NCBI RefSeq assembly: GCF_008693105.1
Contig: NZ_VXKK01000045.1
Span: forward strand, 1-64,000
DNA: 64,000 nucleotides
Direction of reading: 5' to 3'
From: Corynebacterium flavescens
GTDB lineage: Bacteria > Actinomycetota > Actinomycetes > Mycobacteriales > Mycobacteriaceae
The notes under the pieces were generated by a model, which did not search any database, was not told the DNA's origin, and worked only from the letters and a program-made list of their open reading frames with translations. The translations under genes and the position numbers were made by a program. Below, in pieces: positions 36,465 through 45,583 of this stretch (within the stretch, counting starts at the first letter, position 1; every line of letters begins with the position of its first letter).

Positions 36465-37790
36465 CTAGACGTGCAGGTCGCGGTCCTGAATGCCCTTGGG
36501 GATAAGGGCCACGCCGATCAGGGAGACACAGGTTATGCCGATGGCGTAGGCGGCAATAGCCATGGAGGTCTGGAACTGCGTGTAGAGCATCTCGGCGATC
36601 ATGGGGGCGAAGGCGCCGCCGATGATGGAGCCGAAGGCGTAGCCAATGGATACACCGGACAAACGCACGCGGACGGGGAACATCTCCGCATAAAGCGCGG
36701 ACTGCGGGCCATAAGTCGCACCCAACAAGAGGCCCAGGATGACTACCGCGCCGCCGAAGATGAACAGGTTAGCGGAATCAACTGCGAGCCAGACCGGCAC
36801 TGCCCACACGGCAAGCGCGATGTAGCCGAGGATGAACATCTTCTTGCGTCCCACGCGGTCGGAGAGGTGGCCGAAGTACAAGGTGCCGATGAACCAACCC
36901 ACCGAGGCAACGAGTGCGACGGCGAGGGCGTCGGTGCGGGTGTAGCCCACCACCTTGGTGCCATAGGAGGTGAAGTAGGCGATGACGAAGTAGCCCACCG
37001 CGTTATTGGCGGCGAAGATAAGCGCGCACTTGACCACGGTGCCAAAGTGCTCCTTGAAGAGCACGGCCAGCGGCGCCGAGGACTTCTCCTTGAGCTGCTC
37101 GAGCTCGACGAAGGCGGGGGACTCCTCAACCACACGGCGGATGAAGTAGCCCACGACGATGAGCACTACCGAGGAGAGGAAGGGAATACGCCAGCCCCAG
37201 GCCACGAATTGCTCGGTGCTCAACACAGCAGAGAGGATGAGCATGAAGATGGTGGCCAGGAACATACCCAGGGGCACGCCAACCTGCGGGAAGGCACCGA
37301 AGAGGCCGCGCTTCTTATAAGGAGCGTGCTCGACGGCGAGCATTGCCGCGCCACCCCACTCGCCGCCGGCGGAGAGTCCCTGCAGGATGCGCAGGCCCAC
37401 CAGCAGGATGGGGGCGGCCATTCCGATGGCGGCGTAGTTGGGCAAAAGGCCCATGAGCATCGTGGCCATGCCCATGCCGAAAAGGGTGATGACAAGCACG
37501 GGCTTGCGCCCGATGCGGTCACCCAAGTGGCCGGCGATAATTGCGCCGAGCGGCCGGAAGAGGAAGGAAATACCCAGCGAGGCCCAGGAAATGATCTGGG
37601 CCAGCGAGGCATTAGCGTTGGCTACGGGGTCGAAGTACTGGGAAGCAAAGATGAGGCCGGCGGCCTGGGCGTAGATGAAGAAGTCGAACCACTCGATGGT
37701 GGTGCCGACCATGGAGCCCGCGAGCACGCGCTTGTGCTCTGAGGTGATGCCGGGCCCGTCTTTCTTGGGGCTTATGACTGGTGCAGACAC
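36465..37790 (-). CDS. MHS-family transporter, probable phenylacetate uptake
   Basis: A 441-residue major facilitator of the metabolite:H+ symporter group: IEWFDFFIYAQAAGLIF (helix 1), GDRIGRKPVL (MFS loop motif), YKKRGLFGAFPQVGVPLG and LSDRVGRKK. Twelve helices. It lies directly downstream of paaK on the same strand, so uptake of phenylacetate is the natural guess; the family also moves proline, shikimate and dicarboxylates. GTG 37790 gives a family-like N-terminus; the ORF is open to ATG 37865. Confidence 0.85.
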   Translation of the reverse strand: MSAPVISPKKDGPGITSEHKRVLAGSMVGTTIEWFDFFIYAQAAGLIFASQYFDPVANANASLAQIISWASLGISFLFRPLGAIIAGHLGDRIGRKPVLVITLFGMGMATMLMGLLPNYAAIGMAAPILLVGLRILQGLSAGGEWGGAAMLAVEHAPYKKRGLFGAFPQVGVPLGMFLATIFMLILSAVLSTEQFVAWGWRIPFLSSVVLIVVGYFIRRVVEESPAFVELEQLKEKSSAPLAVLFKEHFGTVVKCALIFAANNAVGYFVIAYFTSYGTKVVGYTRTDALAVALVASVGWFIGTLYFGHLSDRVGRKKMFILGYIALAVWAVPVWLAVDSANLFIFGGAVVILGLLLGATYGPQSALYAEMFPVRVRLSGVSIGYAFGSIIGGAFAPMIAEMLYTQFQTSMAIAAYAIGITCVSLIGVALIPKGIQDRDLHV

Positions 37791-37880
37791 AGGGTTTCTT
37801 CTCTCTATGGGTGCAGGGATGGGACGGTACGGTACGTTGCGTTGCCGAAAAAACGGAACCGCCATTGAAGTGCCGCGTGG

Positions 37881-39191
37881 CTAGTCGCCGCGCTTGTCGA
37901 TGATGCGTTTGGCTTTGCCTTCGCCAGAATCGACAGATTCCACCACATCCACGCCAACCGTGATGCCGATGCGGTTCTTGATCTGGGCACGTAACCACAG
38001 AGTGGAATCCTCGATCTCGGCCAGCGAGAGCTCAGGCTTGTGCTCAACAATAATCTCTAGGTGATCCATGCGTCCCCGCTTAGACAAAATACATTGATAG
38101 CGCGGGCGCAGGGAGGGGTGTTCGGTGATGATTTCCTCGAATTGCGAGGGGAAACAGTTGACGCCACGCAAGATGATCATGTCATCGTTACGCGCGGTGA
38201 TGCGGTCGAGGCGACGCATGGAACGAGCGGTGCCCGGCAAAATGCGGGTGAGATCATGCGTGCGGTAACGGATGATGGGGAAAGCCTCCTTGGTCAGCGA
38301 GGAGATAACAAGCTCTCCAAACTGCCCATCGGGGACCGGCTGTAGCGTCTGCGGATCGATGATCTCCGGGTAGAAGTGGTCCTCCCACACGGTGAGTCCA
38401 TCCTTGGTTTCCACGCACTCTTGGGCCACGCCTGGTCCCATGACCTCGGAGAGGCCATAGATGTCCGTGGCGGTGATACCGAAGCCCGCTTCTAGCTCGC
38501 GGCGCATCCCTTCGCTCCAGGGCTCCGCGCCGAATACGCCGGCCCTAAGCGAGCTCTCGCGCGGATCGATTCCTTCTTTGCGCATGCGATCCAGCAGGTT
38601 GAGCATGTAGGAAGGCGTTCCGAGGATCGCATCTGGCTGGAAGTCCTGCATGATCTGGATTTGCCGCTCGGTTTGCCCGCCGGAAGTAGGAATCGCGGTG
38701 GCTCCTAGTTGCTCAACGCCGTAGTGCGCTCCGAGCCCTCCGGTGAAGAGTCCATAGCCAAAGGTGATCTGGACTTTATCGCTGGGCCGAATACCGCCGG
38801 CGCACAAGGAGCGGGCGACTAGTTCGGACCAGATCTTCACGTCATTTTGGGTGTATCCCACCACGGTCGGTCGGCCGGTAGTGCCGGATGAGGCGTGGAT
38901 GCGTGCAACCTGGCGTTGATCAACCGCGAACATTCCAAAGGGGTATTCCGTACGCAGGGTTTCCTTATCCGTAAAAGGATAGTTGGCAAAGTCCGCCAGT
39001 TCCCGGAAGTCATCGGGGTGGACGCCCACCTCGTCGAATGCCTTCTTGTAGTGGGGGACGTTGTAATACGCGTGACGCAGCTCGTTCTTCGCGCGCTGCG
39101 TCTGCAGGGCGATGATCTCATCGCGGGAAGCGTATTCGATGCCCATTTGCGGGCCGTGATGATCAGAAAAAATATCAAACACTGCGGTCAC
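37881..39191 (-). CDS. paaK: Phenylacetate-CoA ligase
   Basis: A 436-residue adenylate-forming enzyme: IHASSGTTGRPTVVGYT (ATP loop), GAEPWSEGMR, DIYGLSEVMGPGVA and the C-terminal hinge RITARNDDMIILRGVN, with the catalytic Lys near KAKRIIDKRG. It makes phenylacetyl-CoA, the first intermediate and usual inducer of the pathway. The ORF is open to 39293, but GTG 39191 is preceded by GAAAGG and matches family length. Upstream, a PaaR-like box lies at 39316-39333. Confidence 0.94.
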   Translation of the reverse strand: MTAVFDIFSDHHGPQMGIEYASRDEIIALQTQRAKNELRHAYYNVPHYKKAFDEVGVHPDDFRELADFANYPFTDKETLRTEYPFGMFAVDQRQVARIHASSGTTGRPTVVGYTQNDVKIWSELVARSLCAGGIRPSDKVQITFGYGLFTGGLGAHYGVEQLGATAIPTSGGQTERQIQIMQDFQPDAILGTPSYMLNLLDRMRKEGIDPRESSLRAGVFGAEPWSEGMRRELEAGFGITATDIYGLSEVMGPGVAQECVETKDGLTVWEDHFYPEIIDPQTLQPVPDGQFGELVISSLTKEAFPIIRYRTHDLTRILPGTARSMRRLDRITARNDDMIILRGVNCFPSQFEEIITEHPSLRPRYQCILSKRGRMDHLEIIVEHKPELSLAEIEDSTLWLRAQIKNRIGITVGVDVVESVDSGEGKAKRIIDKRGD

Positions 39192-39497
39192 GGTGTTGCC
39201 TTTCGGTACGGGAGAAGTTAGGTCCACACCCTCATTCCCTCGAAAGTTGTGCTCTGGATAAATCAGCCAGGGAAAAGTTGGATAGGCCGGCACGGTATCC
39301 GGCTAGAGGAAACTGACTTACCATTCGTTCAGGTAAATCATGTGACGTACAATACAGGGAAGTTACGTGATAGCCAACACAATTCTAGAAGTTTTTTAAT
39401 CCACGCCACATTTCAAAAAGAATCCGCTGCTCACACCTAGTGCGCACTCACATAGTTTGTACCCACGTAGTTTGCACTAGAGCAGTGTGGAAGGGAA
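39192..39497 (-). promoter_or_regulatory. paaK upstream region
   Basis: These 306 bases between the paaK start and the paaR stop hold no convincing gene. They contain the PaaR-like box at 39316-39333 and, on the minus strand, a TTGTAC-like hexamer near 39350. paaR is transcribed toward paaK, but the box and gap suggest that paaK has its own promoter. Confidence 0.55.
39316..39333 (-). promoter_or_regulatory. PaaR-like box before paaK
   Basis: The minus strand reads CCTGAACGAATGGTAAGT, matching 12 of 18 bases of the box between the thioesterase and paaZ (53244-53261). It is the weakest of the three copies; its place before paaK supports it. Confidence 0.5.
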
Positions 39498-40112
39498 CTA
39501 ACGCCGAGAGTCGAGCCCACCGAAAAGAAGCGCCACGACATCCTGCGCAATCTGTTCCGGACCGAGCTCACCGTCCGGCTCGTACCAGTCCGCCAGGGAG
39601 TTAACCAGGCCAAAGCACATGCGCGTGAGTACCGCGGGGCTAATATCGCTACGAATCTCGCCACTTTCTTGGGCCTTAGCGATAAGCGGGATGACTGAGC
39701 GCGTGAGCTCGCGGCGCCGGCTCAAGGCACGCAGCTCTACCTCGGAGTTTCCACGCAGGCGCAACAAGAGCGTCACGGATTCCGCATCGGCACACAAGAC
39801 GGCCACCGAGCCATAGATGAGCTGACGGATCGTCCCCCCCGGGGTTAAATCTGCTGCGACGACGTCCCGGAAGGCCTGCTCTAGGTTGCTCAGCGCATAA
39901 GCCACCGACTCTTCGAGGATCTCCTCCTTGGAGGTGATGTGATGATACAAAGCAGACTTGGAAATCCCCAGGTCTTGCGCCACATGCCCCATGGAGGTGG
40001 CATCATAACCGCGGGAGTTAAAAGCGCGGACGGCGGCGCGAATCACGTCATCGCGGGAGTAGCCGGGGCGGCCACGCTGGGAGGTGGGATTCACGGTAGT
40101 CACCCCACCCAT
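39498..40112 (-). CDS. paaR: TetR-family regulator of the paa genes
   Basis: A 204-residue TetR repressor: helix-turn-helix RAFNSRGYDATSMGHVAQDLGISKSALYHH (split here over residues about 28-58) and an all-helical ligand domain. It lies between paaK and divergent paaI, inside the phenylacetate genes. TetR-type PaaR proteins of Gram-positive bacteria are released from DNA by phenylacetyl-CoA; this is inferred here. GTG codons at residues 4 and 7 are alternative starts. Confidence 0.87.
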   Translation of the reverse strand: MGGVTTVNPTSQRGRPGYSRDDVIRAAVRAFNSRGYDATSMGHVAQDLGISKSALYHHITSKEEILEESVAYALSNLEQAFRDVVAADLTPGGTIRQLIYGSVAVLCADAESVTLLLRLRGNSEVELRALSRRRELTRSVIPLIAKAQESGEIRSDISPAVLTRMCFGLVNSLADWYEPDGELGPEQIAQDVVALLFGGLDSRR

Positions 40113-40234
40113 TCAAGCAGACCCGCGCAGCAATGGTTAGAATCATTTCTCACCACACCCGCATTTCCTCATGAGTAGCGCTGTGCCTCAGGCCTTGAGC
40201 GAGGCAGTCAGCCCAGTCACCTCCAGGAGCACTC

Positions 40235-40678
40235 ATGACTTCCATCTTGCAACCCGGCGTCGCCGCAGATCCCGCCTTGTCCCACGTCAGGCGCATGTTT
40301 GAAGAGGATCGCGCCACCGCCCACATCGGCGCGGAGATCACCGCGCTCGAACTCGGCCGCTGCGAAGGCCGCTTTAGAATCCGCCCCGAGATGTGCAACG
40401 GGCACGGGACGGCACAGGGCGGATTCTTGTACACCTTCGCCGATTCGCTCTTCGCCGGCGCCTGCAACTCCCCCGGGGAGATGGCCGTCGCCGCGCACAA
40501 CTCCATTCACTACATCTCCCCCGCCTGGGAGGGCGACACCGTCGAAGGCGTCGCCATCACCCGCCAGTCCTGGGGACGAAATGGGGTGGTTGATGTCTCC
40601 CTCACCGTGGAGGGCGAGTCCATCGCCGAGTTCCGCGGAACCTTCCGGGTCATCCCCTCACAGCGCGGCACACGTTAG
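40235..40678 (+). CDS. paaI: Hotdog thioesterase PaaI
   Basis: A 147-residue hotdog-fold thioesterase with the family motif CNGHGTAQGGFLYTFADS (about residues 53-70), where the Asn/His/Gly and Asp act in catalysis. PaaI hydrolyses dead-end ring-hydroxylated CoA esters and frees CoA when the pathway stalls. It is divergent from paaR and lies before the paaA promoter. Confidence 0.9.
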   Translation: MTSILQPGVAADPALSHVRRMFEEDRATAHIGAEITALELGRCEGRFRIRPEMCNGHGTAQGGFLYTFADSLFAGACNSPGEMAVAAHNSIHYISPAWEGDTVEGVAITRQSWGRNGVVDVSLTVEGESIAEFRGTFRVIPSQRGTR

Positions 40679-40732
40679 CGCGCCGCAACCGGACATAGCA
40701 AGCAAAAGATTAGACCCACCTCACAAGAACAC

Positions 40733-40762
40733 TTGACGTGAGTCACACTTATCCCATAAACT
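40733..40762 (+). promoter_or_regulatory. Promoter of the paaABCDE operon
   Basis: TTGACG (40733-40738), an 18-base spacer and TAAACT (40757-40762), about 78 bases before paaA. The PaaR-like box starts within the -10 hexamer, as expected of a repressed promoter. Confidence 0.65.
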
Positions 40763-40777
40763 GACCAACCATTCAGT
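40760..40777 (+). promoter_or_regulatory. PaaR-like box before paaA
   Basis: ACTGACCAACCATTCAGT, with outer arms ACTGA/TCAGT, matches 15 of 18 bases of the box at 53244-53261 between the second thioesterase and paaZ. It overlaps the -10 element of the paaA promoter. Confidence 0.7.
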
Positions 40778-40840
40778 AAGTGAGCCAGTTCTTTAAGCTC
40801 ACTACCCTCCACTCCCCAGGAAGGTTAAGGAGCCACTGCC

Positions 40841-41842
40841 ATGACTTCTCACCACTCGGGCAAGAAGGCGACATCGCCAAGCGCCCAGCACAACCTAGAA
40901 CCCCAGACACCCCAAGCCCACTTCGACGAACTCATCGCCGCCGATTCCCGTATCGAGCCCAGCGATTGGATGCCCGCGGCCTACCGCCAGACCCTGACCC
41001 GGCAAATCTCCCAACACGCGCACTCGGAGATCATCGGCATGCAGCCGGAGGCCAACTGGATTTCGCGCGCGCCCTCCCTCAAGCGCAAGGCCATCCTCAT
41101 GGCCAAAGTCCAGGATGAGGCCGGGCACGGGCTCTACCTCTACTCCGCCGCGGAAACCCTCGGCACCACTCGCGATGAGCTGGTGGAACAGCTCCTCGAC
41201 GGCCGCGCCAAGTACTCCTCCATCTTCAACTACCCGGCGCGCACCTGGGCCGACATCGGCGCCATTGGTTGGCTGGTGGATGGCGCCGCCATCTGCAACC
41301 AGGTGCCGCTGTGCCGCGCCTCCTATGCCCCCTACGGCCGGGCCATGGTGCGGGTGTGCAAGGAGGAATCCTTCCACCAGCGTCAAGGCTGGGAGATCCT
41401 CTATGAGCTCGCCAATGGCACCGCCGCCCAGAAACAGATGGCACAGGAGGCCATCAACCGCTTCTACGGCCCAGCCCTGCAGATGTTCGGTCCCCCCGAT
41501 GATGACTCACCCAACTCCCGCCAATCCATGGAGTGGAAGATCAAGCGCTTTTCCAACGATGAGCTGCGCCAACGCTTCGTCGACATGATAGTCCCGCAGG
41601 CGGAAGCATTGGGCCTCCACTTCGAGGATCCAGAGCTGAAGTGGAACGAGGAACGCGGCCACTATGACTTCGGCGAATTGGACTGGAAAGAGTTCAAAGC
41701 CGCCATCCGCGGCGAGGGCCCCTGCAACGTTCAGCGCATGCAGCGCCGGCGCCAGGCCCACGCCGACGGCGCCTGGGTCCGCGAGGCCGCCGCTGCCTAC
41801 GCGGAGAAGTACCAACAGGTGGATTCGGCCCTTTCGGCCTGA
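40841..41842 (+). CDS. paaA: Phenylacetyl-CoA epoxidase subunit A
   Basis: The 333-residue catalytic subunit of the di-iron epoxidase. Ferritin-like helices carry the metal ligands, visible as [20 protein letters not shown] (about 87-106) and [13 protein letters not shown] (about 173-185). With PaaB, PaaC and PaaE it makes 1,2-epoxyphenylacetyl-CoA using O2 and NADPH. The ATG follows AAGGAG. First gene of a run through paaH with tight spacing. Confidence 0.96.
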   Translation: MTSHHSGKKATSPSAQHNLEPQTPQAHFDELIAADSRIEPSDWMPAAYRQTLTRQISQHAHSEIIGMQPEANWISRAPSLKRKAILMAKVQDEAGHGLYLYSAAETLGTTRDELVEQLLDGRAKYSSIFNYPARTWADIGAIGWLVDGAAICNQVPLCRASYAPYGRAMVRVCKEESFHQRQGWEILYELANGTAAQKQMAQEAINRFYGPALQMFGPPDDDSPNSRQSMEWKIKRFSNDELRQRFVDMIVPQAEALGLHFEDPELKWNEERGHYDFGELDWKEFKAAIRGEGPCNVQRMQRRRQAHADGAWVREAAAAYAEKYQQVDSALSA

Positions 41843-41886
41843 GAGTTCCCCCAGTTCTTGAACGCTTCTAATAGTTAAGGAAAACC

Positions 41887-42174
41887 ATGCCTGAAAACCA
41901 GTGGCCCATGTGGGAGGTCTTTGTTCGCTCCTCCCGCGGCCTCTCCCACGTCCACGCCGGTTCACTGCACGCCCCGGATGCCACCATGGCGCTGCGCAAC
42001 GCCCGCGATCTCTATACCCGCCGCAACGAGGGCACCTCAGTGTGGGTGGTCCCCACCTCCGCGGTCTCCACCTCGGATCCTGATTCCAAGGGCGGCTTCT
42101 TCGAGTCCCCGCAGGGCAAGAATTACCGCCACGCCACCTACTACGACAAGTCCGAGGGGGTACCGCACCTATGA
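41887..42174 (+). CDS. paaB: Phenylacetyl-CoA epoxidase subunit B
   Basis: A 95-residue PaaB: WPMWEVFVRSSRGLSHVHAGSLHAPD, then ALRNARDLYTRRNEG. It bridges the PaaAC heterodimers of the epoxidase. It overlaps paaC by four bases (ATGA). Confidence 0.95.
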   Translation: MPENQWPMWEVFVRSSRGLSHVHAGSLHAPDATMALRNARDLYTRRNEGTSVWVVPTSAVSTSDPDSKGGFFESPQGKNYRHATYYDKSEGVPHL

Positions 42175-43007
42175 GCGGATTCGCCAGCGCCGATTCGGCC
42201 ACCAAGCATTCTCAAGGCAACGCGCTCACCGCCGAGGAGCTCGCCGCCACCACTGCCCAGGCAACGCCGCAAGTGGCGGAGTACGCAACCCTGCTTGGCG
42301 ACGACGCACTCATCCTCTCCCAAAGACTCGGCTGGTGGATCTCGCGTGCCCCAGAGATGGAAGAGGATATCGCTTTGGGCAATATCGCCCTCGACTTGCT
42401 CGGCCACGCCCGCTTCTTCTTCACCTATTCGGGCACCGCCACTGGGCGCAGCGAGGATGACATTGCCTATTTCCGCAACGAGGAGGAGTTCCGTTCTTGC
42501 CGGCTCGTGGAGCAGGACAATGGCGACTTCGCCCAGACCATCGCGCGCCAACTGCTTTTCTCCCACTATCAGTACGGCCTCTACTCCGCGTTGCTCAACT
42601 CCACCGACGCGACGCTGACCGCCATCGCCGCCAAGGCAATCCGGGAAGTGGAGTACCACGTCGATCACGCCAATCAGTGGGTCTTGCGCCTGGGGCTAGG
42701 TACCGAGGAATCGCAGCGCCGGATGAGGGAGGGCCTTAATTACATGTGGCCCTATCTCGCAGAGCTCTTCGAGGATCTGCCGATTCATGAGCAGCTGGCG
42801 CAGTCCGGCGAGGCAGTCTTGCCCTCGACGTTGCGCGCAGACTTCGATGCATCCATCGCCCGGGTACTCGATGCGGCTGGCCTTTCCATTCCTGATGTCA
42901 AGCAGGCGCGTTCCGGACAGCGCACCGGCGCCTTTTCCGAGCAACGTGGCTTCATCCTGGCCGAGATGCAATCACTAGCGCGCCAGCATCCCGGCGCCAC
43001 CTGGTGA
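42171..43007 (+). CDS. paaC: Phenylacetyl-CoA epoxidase subunit C
   Basis: The 278-residue non-catalytic ferritin-like partner of PaaA. It begins near EYATLLGDDALILSQRLGWW, and shows the PaaC segments LGHARFFFTYSG and IREVEYHVDHANQWVLRLG. It stabilises PaaA in the complex. Coupled to paaB by a four-base overlap. Confidence 0.95.
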   Translation: MSGFASADSATKHSQGNALTAEELAATTAQATPQVAEYATLLGDDALILSQRLGWWISRAPEMEEDIALGNIALDLLGHARFFFTYSGTATGRSEDDIAYFRNEEEFRSCRLVEQDNGDFAQTIARQLLFSHYQYGLYSALLNSTDATLTAIAAKAIREVEYHVDHANQWVLRLGLGTEESQRRMREGLNYMWPYLAELFEDLPIHEQLAQSGEAVLPSTLRADFDASIARVLDAAGLSIPDVKQARSGQRTGAFSEQRGFILAEMQSLARQHPGATW

Positions 43008-43030
43008 ACCTGATAGTAAGGAGGCCCTCT

Positions 43031-43573
43031 ATGCCCACCAACCTCCCCTCTGCCCACGCGCTGCGCCCCACCGCGCAGGCAGAGGCCGCCATCTGGGACA
43101 TCGCCGCTCAGGTTCCAGACCCGGAGATCCCGGTGATTTCGATTGCGGATCTCGGCATCCTGCGCGGGGCCCGGCTCGAGGGTGAGCAGGCGGTCGTGAC
43201 CATCACCCCCACCTACTCGGGCTGCCCAGCTATGGAAACCATCACCGCCGATATTCTAGGCGCGCTAGAGCGCGCCGGGTACGCAAATGCCCGCGTCGAG
43301 CTAGTGCTGCACCCGGCGTGGAGCACCGACTGGATCACCGAGCGTGGCAAGCAGAACCTGCTCGACTATGGAATCGCACCTCCCACGGGACGCTCGCGCG
43401 CCGGTTCCGGCGGCCCCGTCCCGCTGCGCCTCGGGCCGCCACCGGTTGTGCCCTGCCCACACTGCGGCTCGAGCCGCACTCATACCCTCGCCCAATTTGG
43501 CTCCACCTCCTGCAAAGCCTTGTATAGCTGCCGCGACTGCCTGGAGCCCTTCGACTACTTCAAGGTGCACTAA
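43031..43573 (+). CDS. paaD: PaaD-like MIP18-family assembly protein
   Basis: A 180-residue protein: MIP18/DUF59 domain with VPDPEIPVISIADLGILR and TPTYSGCPAMETI, then a C-terminal zinc ribbon CPHCGSS...YSCRDCLEPF. It is thought to help mature the Fe-S cluster of PaaE or the di-iron centre. AAGGAGG precedes the ATG; its stop overlaps the paaE start. Confidence 0.94.
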   Translation: MPTNLPSAHALRPTAQAEAAIWDIAAQVPDPEIPVISIADLGILRGARLEGEQAVVTITPTYSGCPAMETITADILGALERAGYANARVELVLHPAWSTDWITERGKQNLLDYGIAPPTGRSRAGSGGPVPLRLGPPPVVPCPHCGSSRTHTLAQFGSTSCKALYSCRDCLEPFDYFKVH

Positions 43574-44733
43574 TGACTTCTCCCACCACCATCCCCGCCC
43601 GGAAGAAAGCCACCTTCCATACCCTTAGCGTCACCGAGGTAAGGAAGCTTACCGCCGATTCCGTCGAGGTCTCCCTCGCCGTCCCCGAGCACCTGCGCGA
43701 GGACTATGACTACATCCCCGGCCAATACGTCGCCCTGCGCGCCACGATTGAAGGCCAGGAGCTGCGCCGTTCCTATTCCATCTGCGATGTCCCGGGCAAC
43801 GGGCAGATCCGCGTCGCCATCAAGCGTGACCGGGGCGGGCTCTTTTCCTCTTGGGCTAATGATGAGCTCAAGCCAGGCTTTGAGATAGACGTGATGAATC
43901 CCCAAGGCGCCTTCATCTCCAATACGCATATCACCGGATTGAATAACCCCCAGGCAGTGAAGGAGGGCCTGGACAGCATCGACCACCCGCACCTAGTGGC
44001 CATTGCCGCAGGCTCGGGCATCACGCCGATCATGGCCATCGCCCAGACCGTGCTCTCGCAATCGAGCGGCGCCACCTTTGAACTCATCTTTGCCAACCGG
44101 AGCGGGGCGGGAGTCATGTTCGCCGAGGAAATCGGCGACCTCAAAGACAAGTACCCCACCCGCTTTGCGGTACACCACGTGCTCTCGCGCGAGCAGCGCG
44201 TCAATCCCCTCTTCTCCGGCCGCATCGATGCGGAGAAGCTCCAAATGCTGCTAGATAATGTCGTGCGCACCGAAAACGTGGACGAGTGGTTCTTATGCGG
44301 CCCCTTCGAACTGGTGCAGTTAGTCCGGGACGAGCTTTCCCAGCGCGAAGTAGACAAGGCTGCGGTGCGCTACGAGCTTTTTACCACCGGAAAGCCCACC
44401 GGCACCCAGAGCCAGACCGGGCGCAGCGTCGAGGCAGACCCGGAGGGAGAAAACACGGAAATCTCCTTCACACTCGACGGGCTTTCGGCCTCGGTGGCCT
44501 CACCGGTTTCCGCCCACGAGTCGCTGCTCAACGCCGCTCTGCGGGTCCGCTCCGATGTTCCCTTCGCCTGCGCCGGAGGCGTATGCGGCACCTGCCGCGC
44601 CAAGGTCATCGAGGGCGAGGTGGAGATGGATGAGAACTATGCCCTCGAGGCCGATGAGCTGGCTGCTGGCTACGTCCTGACCTGCCAATCCCACCCCACC
44701 ACCCCGCGCGTAGTCCTCGACTTCGACGCCTAA
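43573..44733 (+). CDS. paaE: Phenylacetyl-CoA epoxidase reductase PaaE
   Basis: A 386-residue electron-transfer protein: FAD domain with RRSYSICD (about residue 56), NAD(P)H domain with GSGITPIMAIA, and a C-terminal plant-type 2Fe-2S ferredoxin domain (CAGGVCGTCRAKV, then the last Cys in LTCQSHP). It passes electrons from NADPH to PaaA. One-base overlap with paaD. Confidence 0.95.
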   Translation: MTSPTTIPARKKATFHTLSVTEVRKLTADSVEVSLAVPEHLREDYDYIPGQYVALRATIEGQELRRSYSICDVPGNGQIRVAIKRDRGGLFSSWANDELKPGFEIDVMNPQGAFISNTHITGLNNPQAVKEGLDSIDHPHLVAIAAGSGITPIMAIAQTVLSQSSGATFELIFANRSGAGVMFAEEIGDLKDKYPTRFAVHHVLSREQRVNPLFSGRIDAEKLQMLLDNVVRTENVDEWFLCGPFELVQLVRDELSQREVDKAAVRYELFTTGKPTGTQSQTGRSVEADPEGENTEISFTLDGLSASVASPVSAHESLLNAALRVRSDVPFACAGGVCGTCRAKVIEGEVEMDENYALEADELAAGYVLTCQSHPTTPRVVLDFDA

Positions 44734-44776
44734 ACCAGGACGCCTACACCAGTATCCCTAAGGAGAAACTCGCCTC

Positions 44777-45583
44777 GTGATCGACCTCAACTTCCTCCCT
44801 CCCGCACCGGATAGCGCCCCGAATAACCTCGGCGGAACGGTCGCGGAAATAGTCCTTAATAATCCGCGCTCCCTCAACGCGCTGAACTCCGCAGACATCG
44901 CAGAGCTCTCCGCGGTGCTGAGCCGCGCTGCCGAGGAAAAGCCCCGCGCCCTCCTGCTGCGCGGGGAGGGCAAGGGCTTTTGTGCGGGCCGCAACATCAA
45001 GGGCCTTGACCCACGCGAGGATGATGCCACCGCCTTCCTCGCCACCGAGGTCACGCCGCTTCTCAAGCAGATAGATGACTTCCCCGCACCCACCTTCGCC
45101 GCCGTCCACGGCCCCTGTCTGGGCGTGGGCCTGGGTCTCGCGCTGGCCTGCGATGTGGTTTATGTCGCCGAGGATGCCTCCTTTGGCTCGCCCTTTGGCA
45201 ACCTCGGGGCCACGCTCGATTCCGGCGGGCACTCGCTTTTTGTCGAGCGGCTTGGCACCCACCGCACGATGGATCTCATCATCACCGGGGAACTCATCTC
45301 CGGGCTGGAGGCGGTGCGGGCGGGGCTGTTCTCCAAGGCCCTGCCTGCGGCCGAGCTAGTGGAGTTTAGCCGCGAGACCGCCCGGCGCGCCGCACGCGGT
45401 GCCACGCTATCTTACCTGGCCAGCCGCGCGCTCGTCCAAGACTTACGCGATCACGGCGTTGGCCTATGGAGCAGCGTAGAGGCAGAGAATATCGTGCAGG
45501 GCAAACTGTGCAGCACTGAGGATTACCTTGAGGGTTTTGCCGCCTTCAACGCCAAGCGCACCCCCCATTTCAAAGGAGCTTAG
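44777..45583 (+). CDS. paaG: Epoxyphenylacetyl-CoA isomerase (crotonase family)
   Basis: A 268-residue crotonase-fold protein. The oxyanion-hole segment is GFCAGRNIKGLD (about 74-85) and the catalytic region GNLGATLDSGGHSLFV has Asp where hydratases have other residues, as in PaaG isomerases that open the epoxide to the oxepin. The start is GTG. It is longer than PaaF and placed right after the epoxidase genes. Confidence 0.85.
   Translation: MIDLNFLPPAPDSAPNNLGGTVAEIVLNNPRSLNALNSADIAELSAVLSRAAEEKPRALLLRGEGKGFCAGRNIKGLDPREDDATAFLATEVTPLLKQIDDFPAPTFAAVHGPCLGVGLGLALACDVVYVAEDASFGSPFGNLGATLDSGGHSLFVERLGTHRTMDLIITGELISGLEAVRAGLFSKALPAAELVEFSRETARRAARGATLSYLASRALVQDLRDHGVGLWSSVEAENIVQGKLCSTEDYLEGFAAFNAKRTPHFKGA

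Noticed and set aside
36462..37742. A 426-codon plus-strand frame opposite the MHS transporter
   Set aside because: Extremely rich in Gly, Glu, Asp and His, typical of antisense to membrane-protein genes; the minus strand has the MFS motifs.
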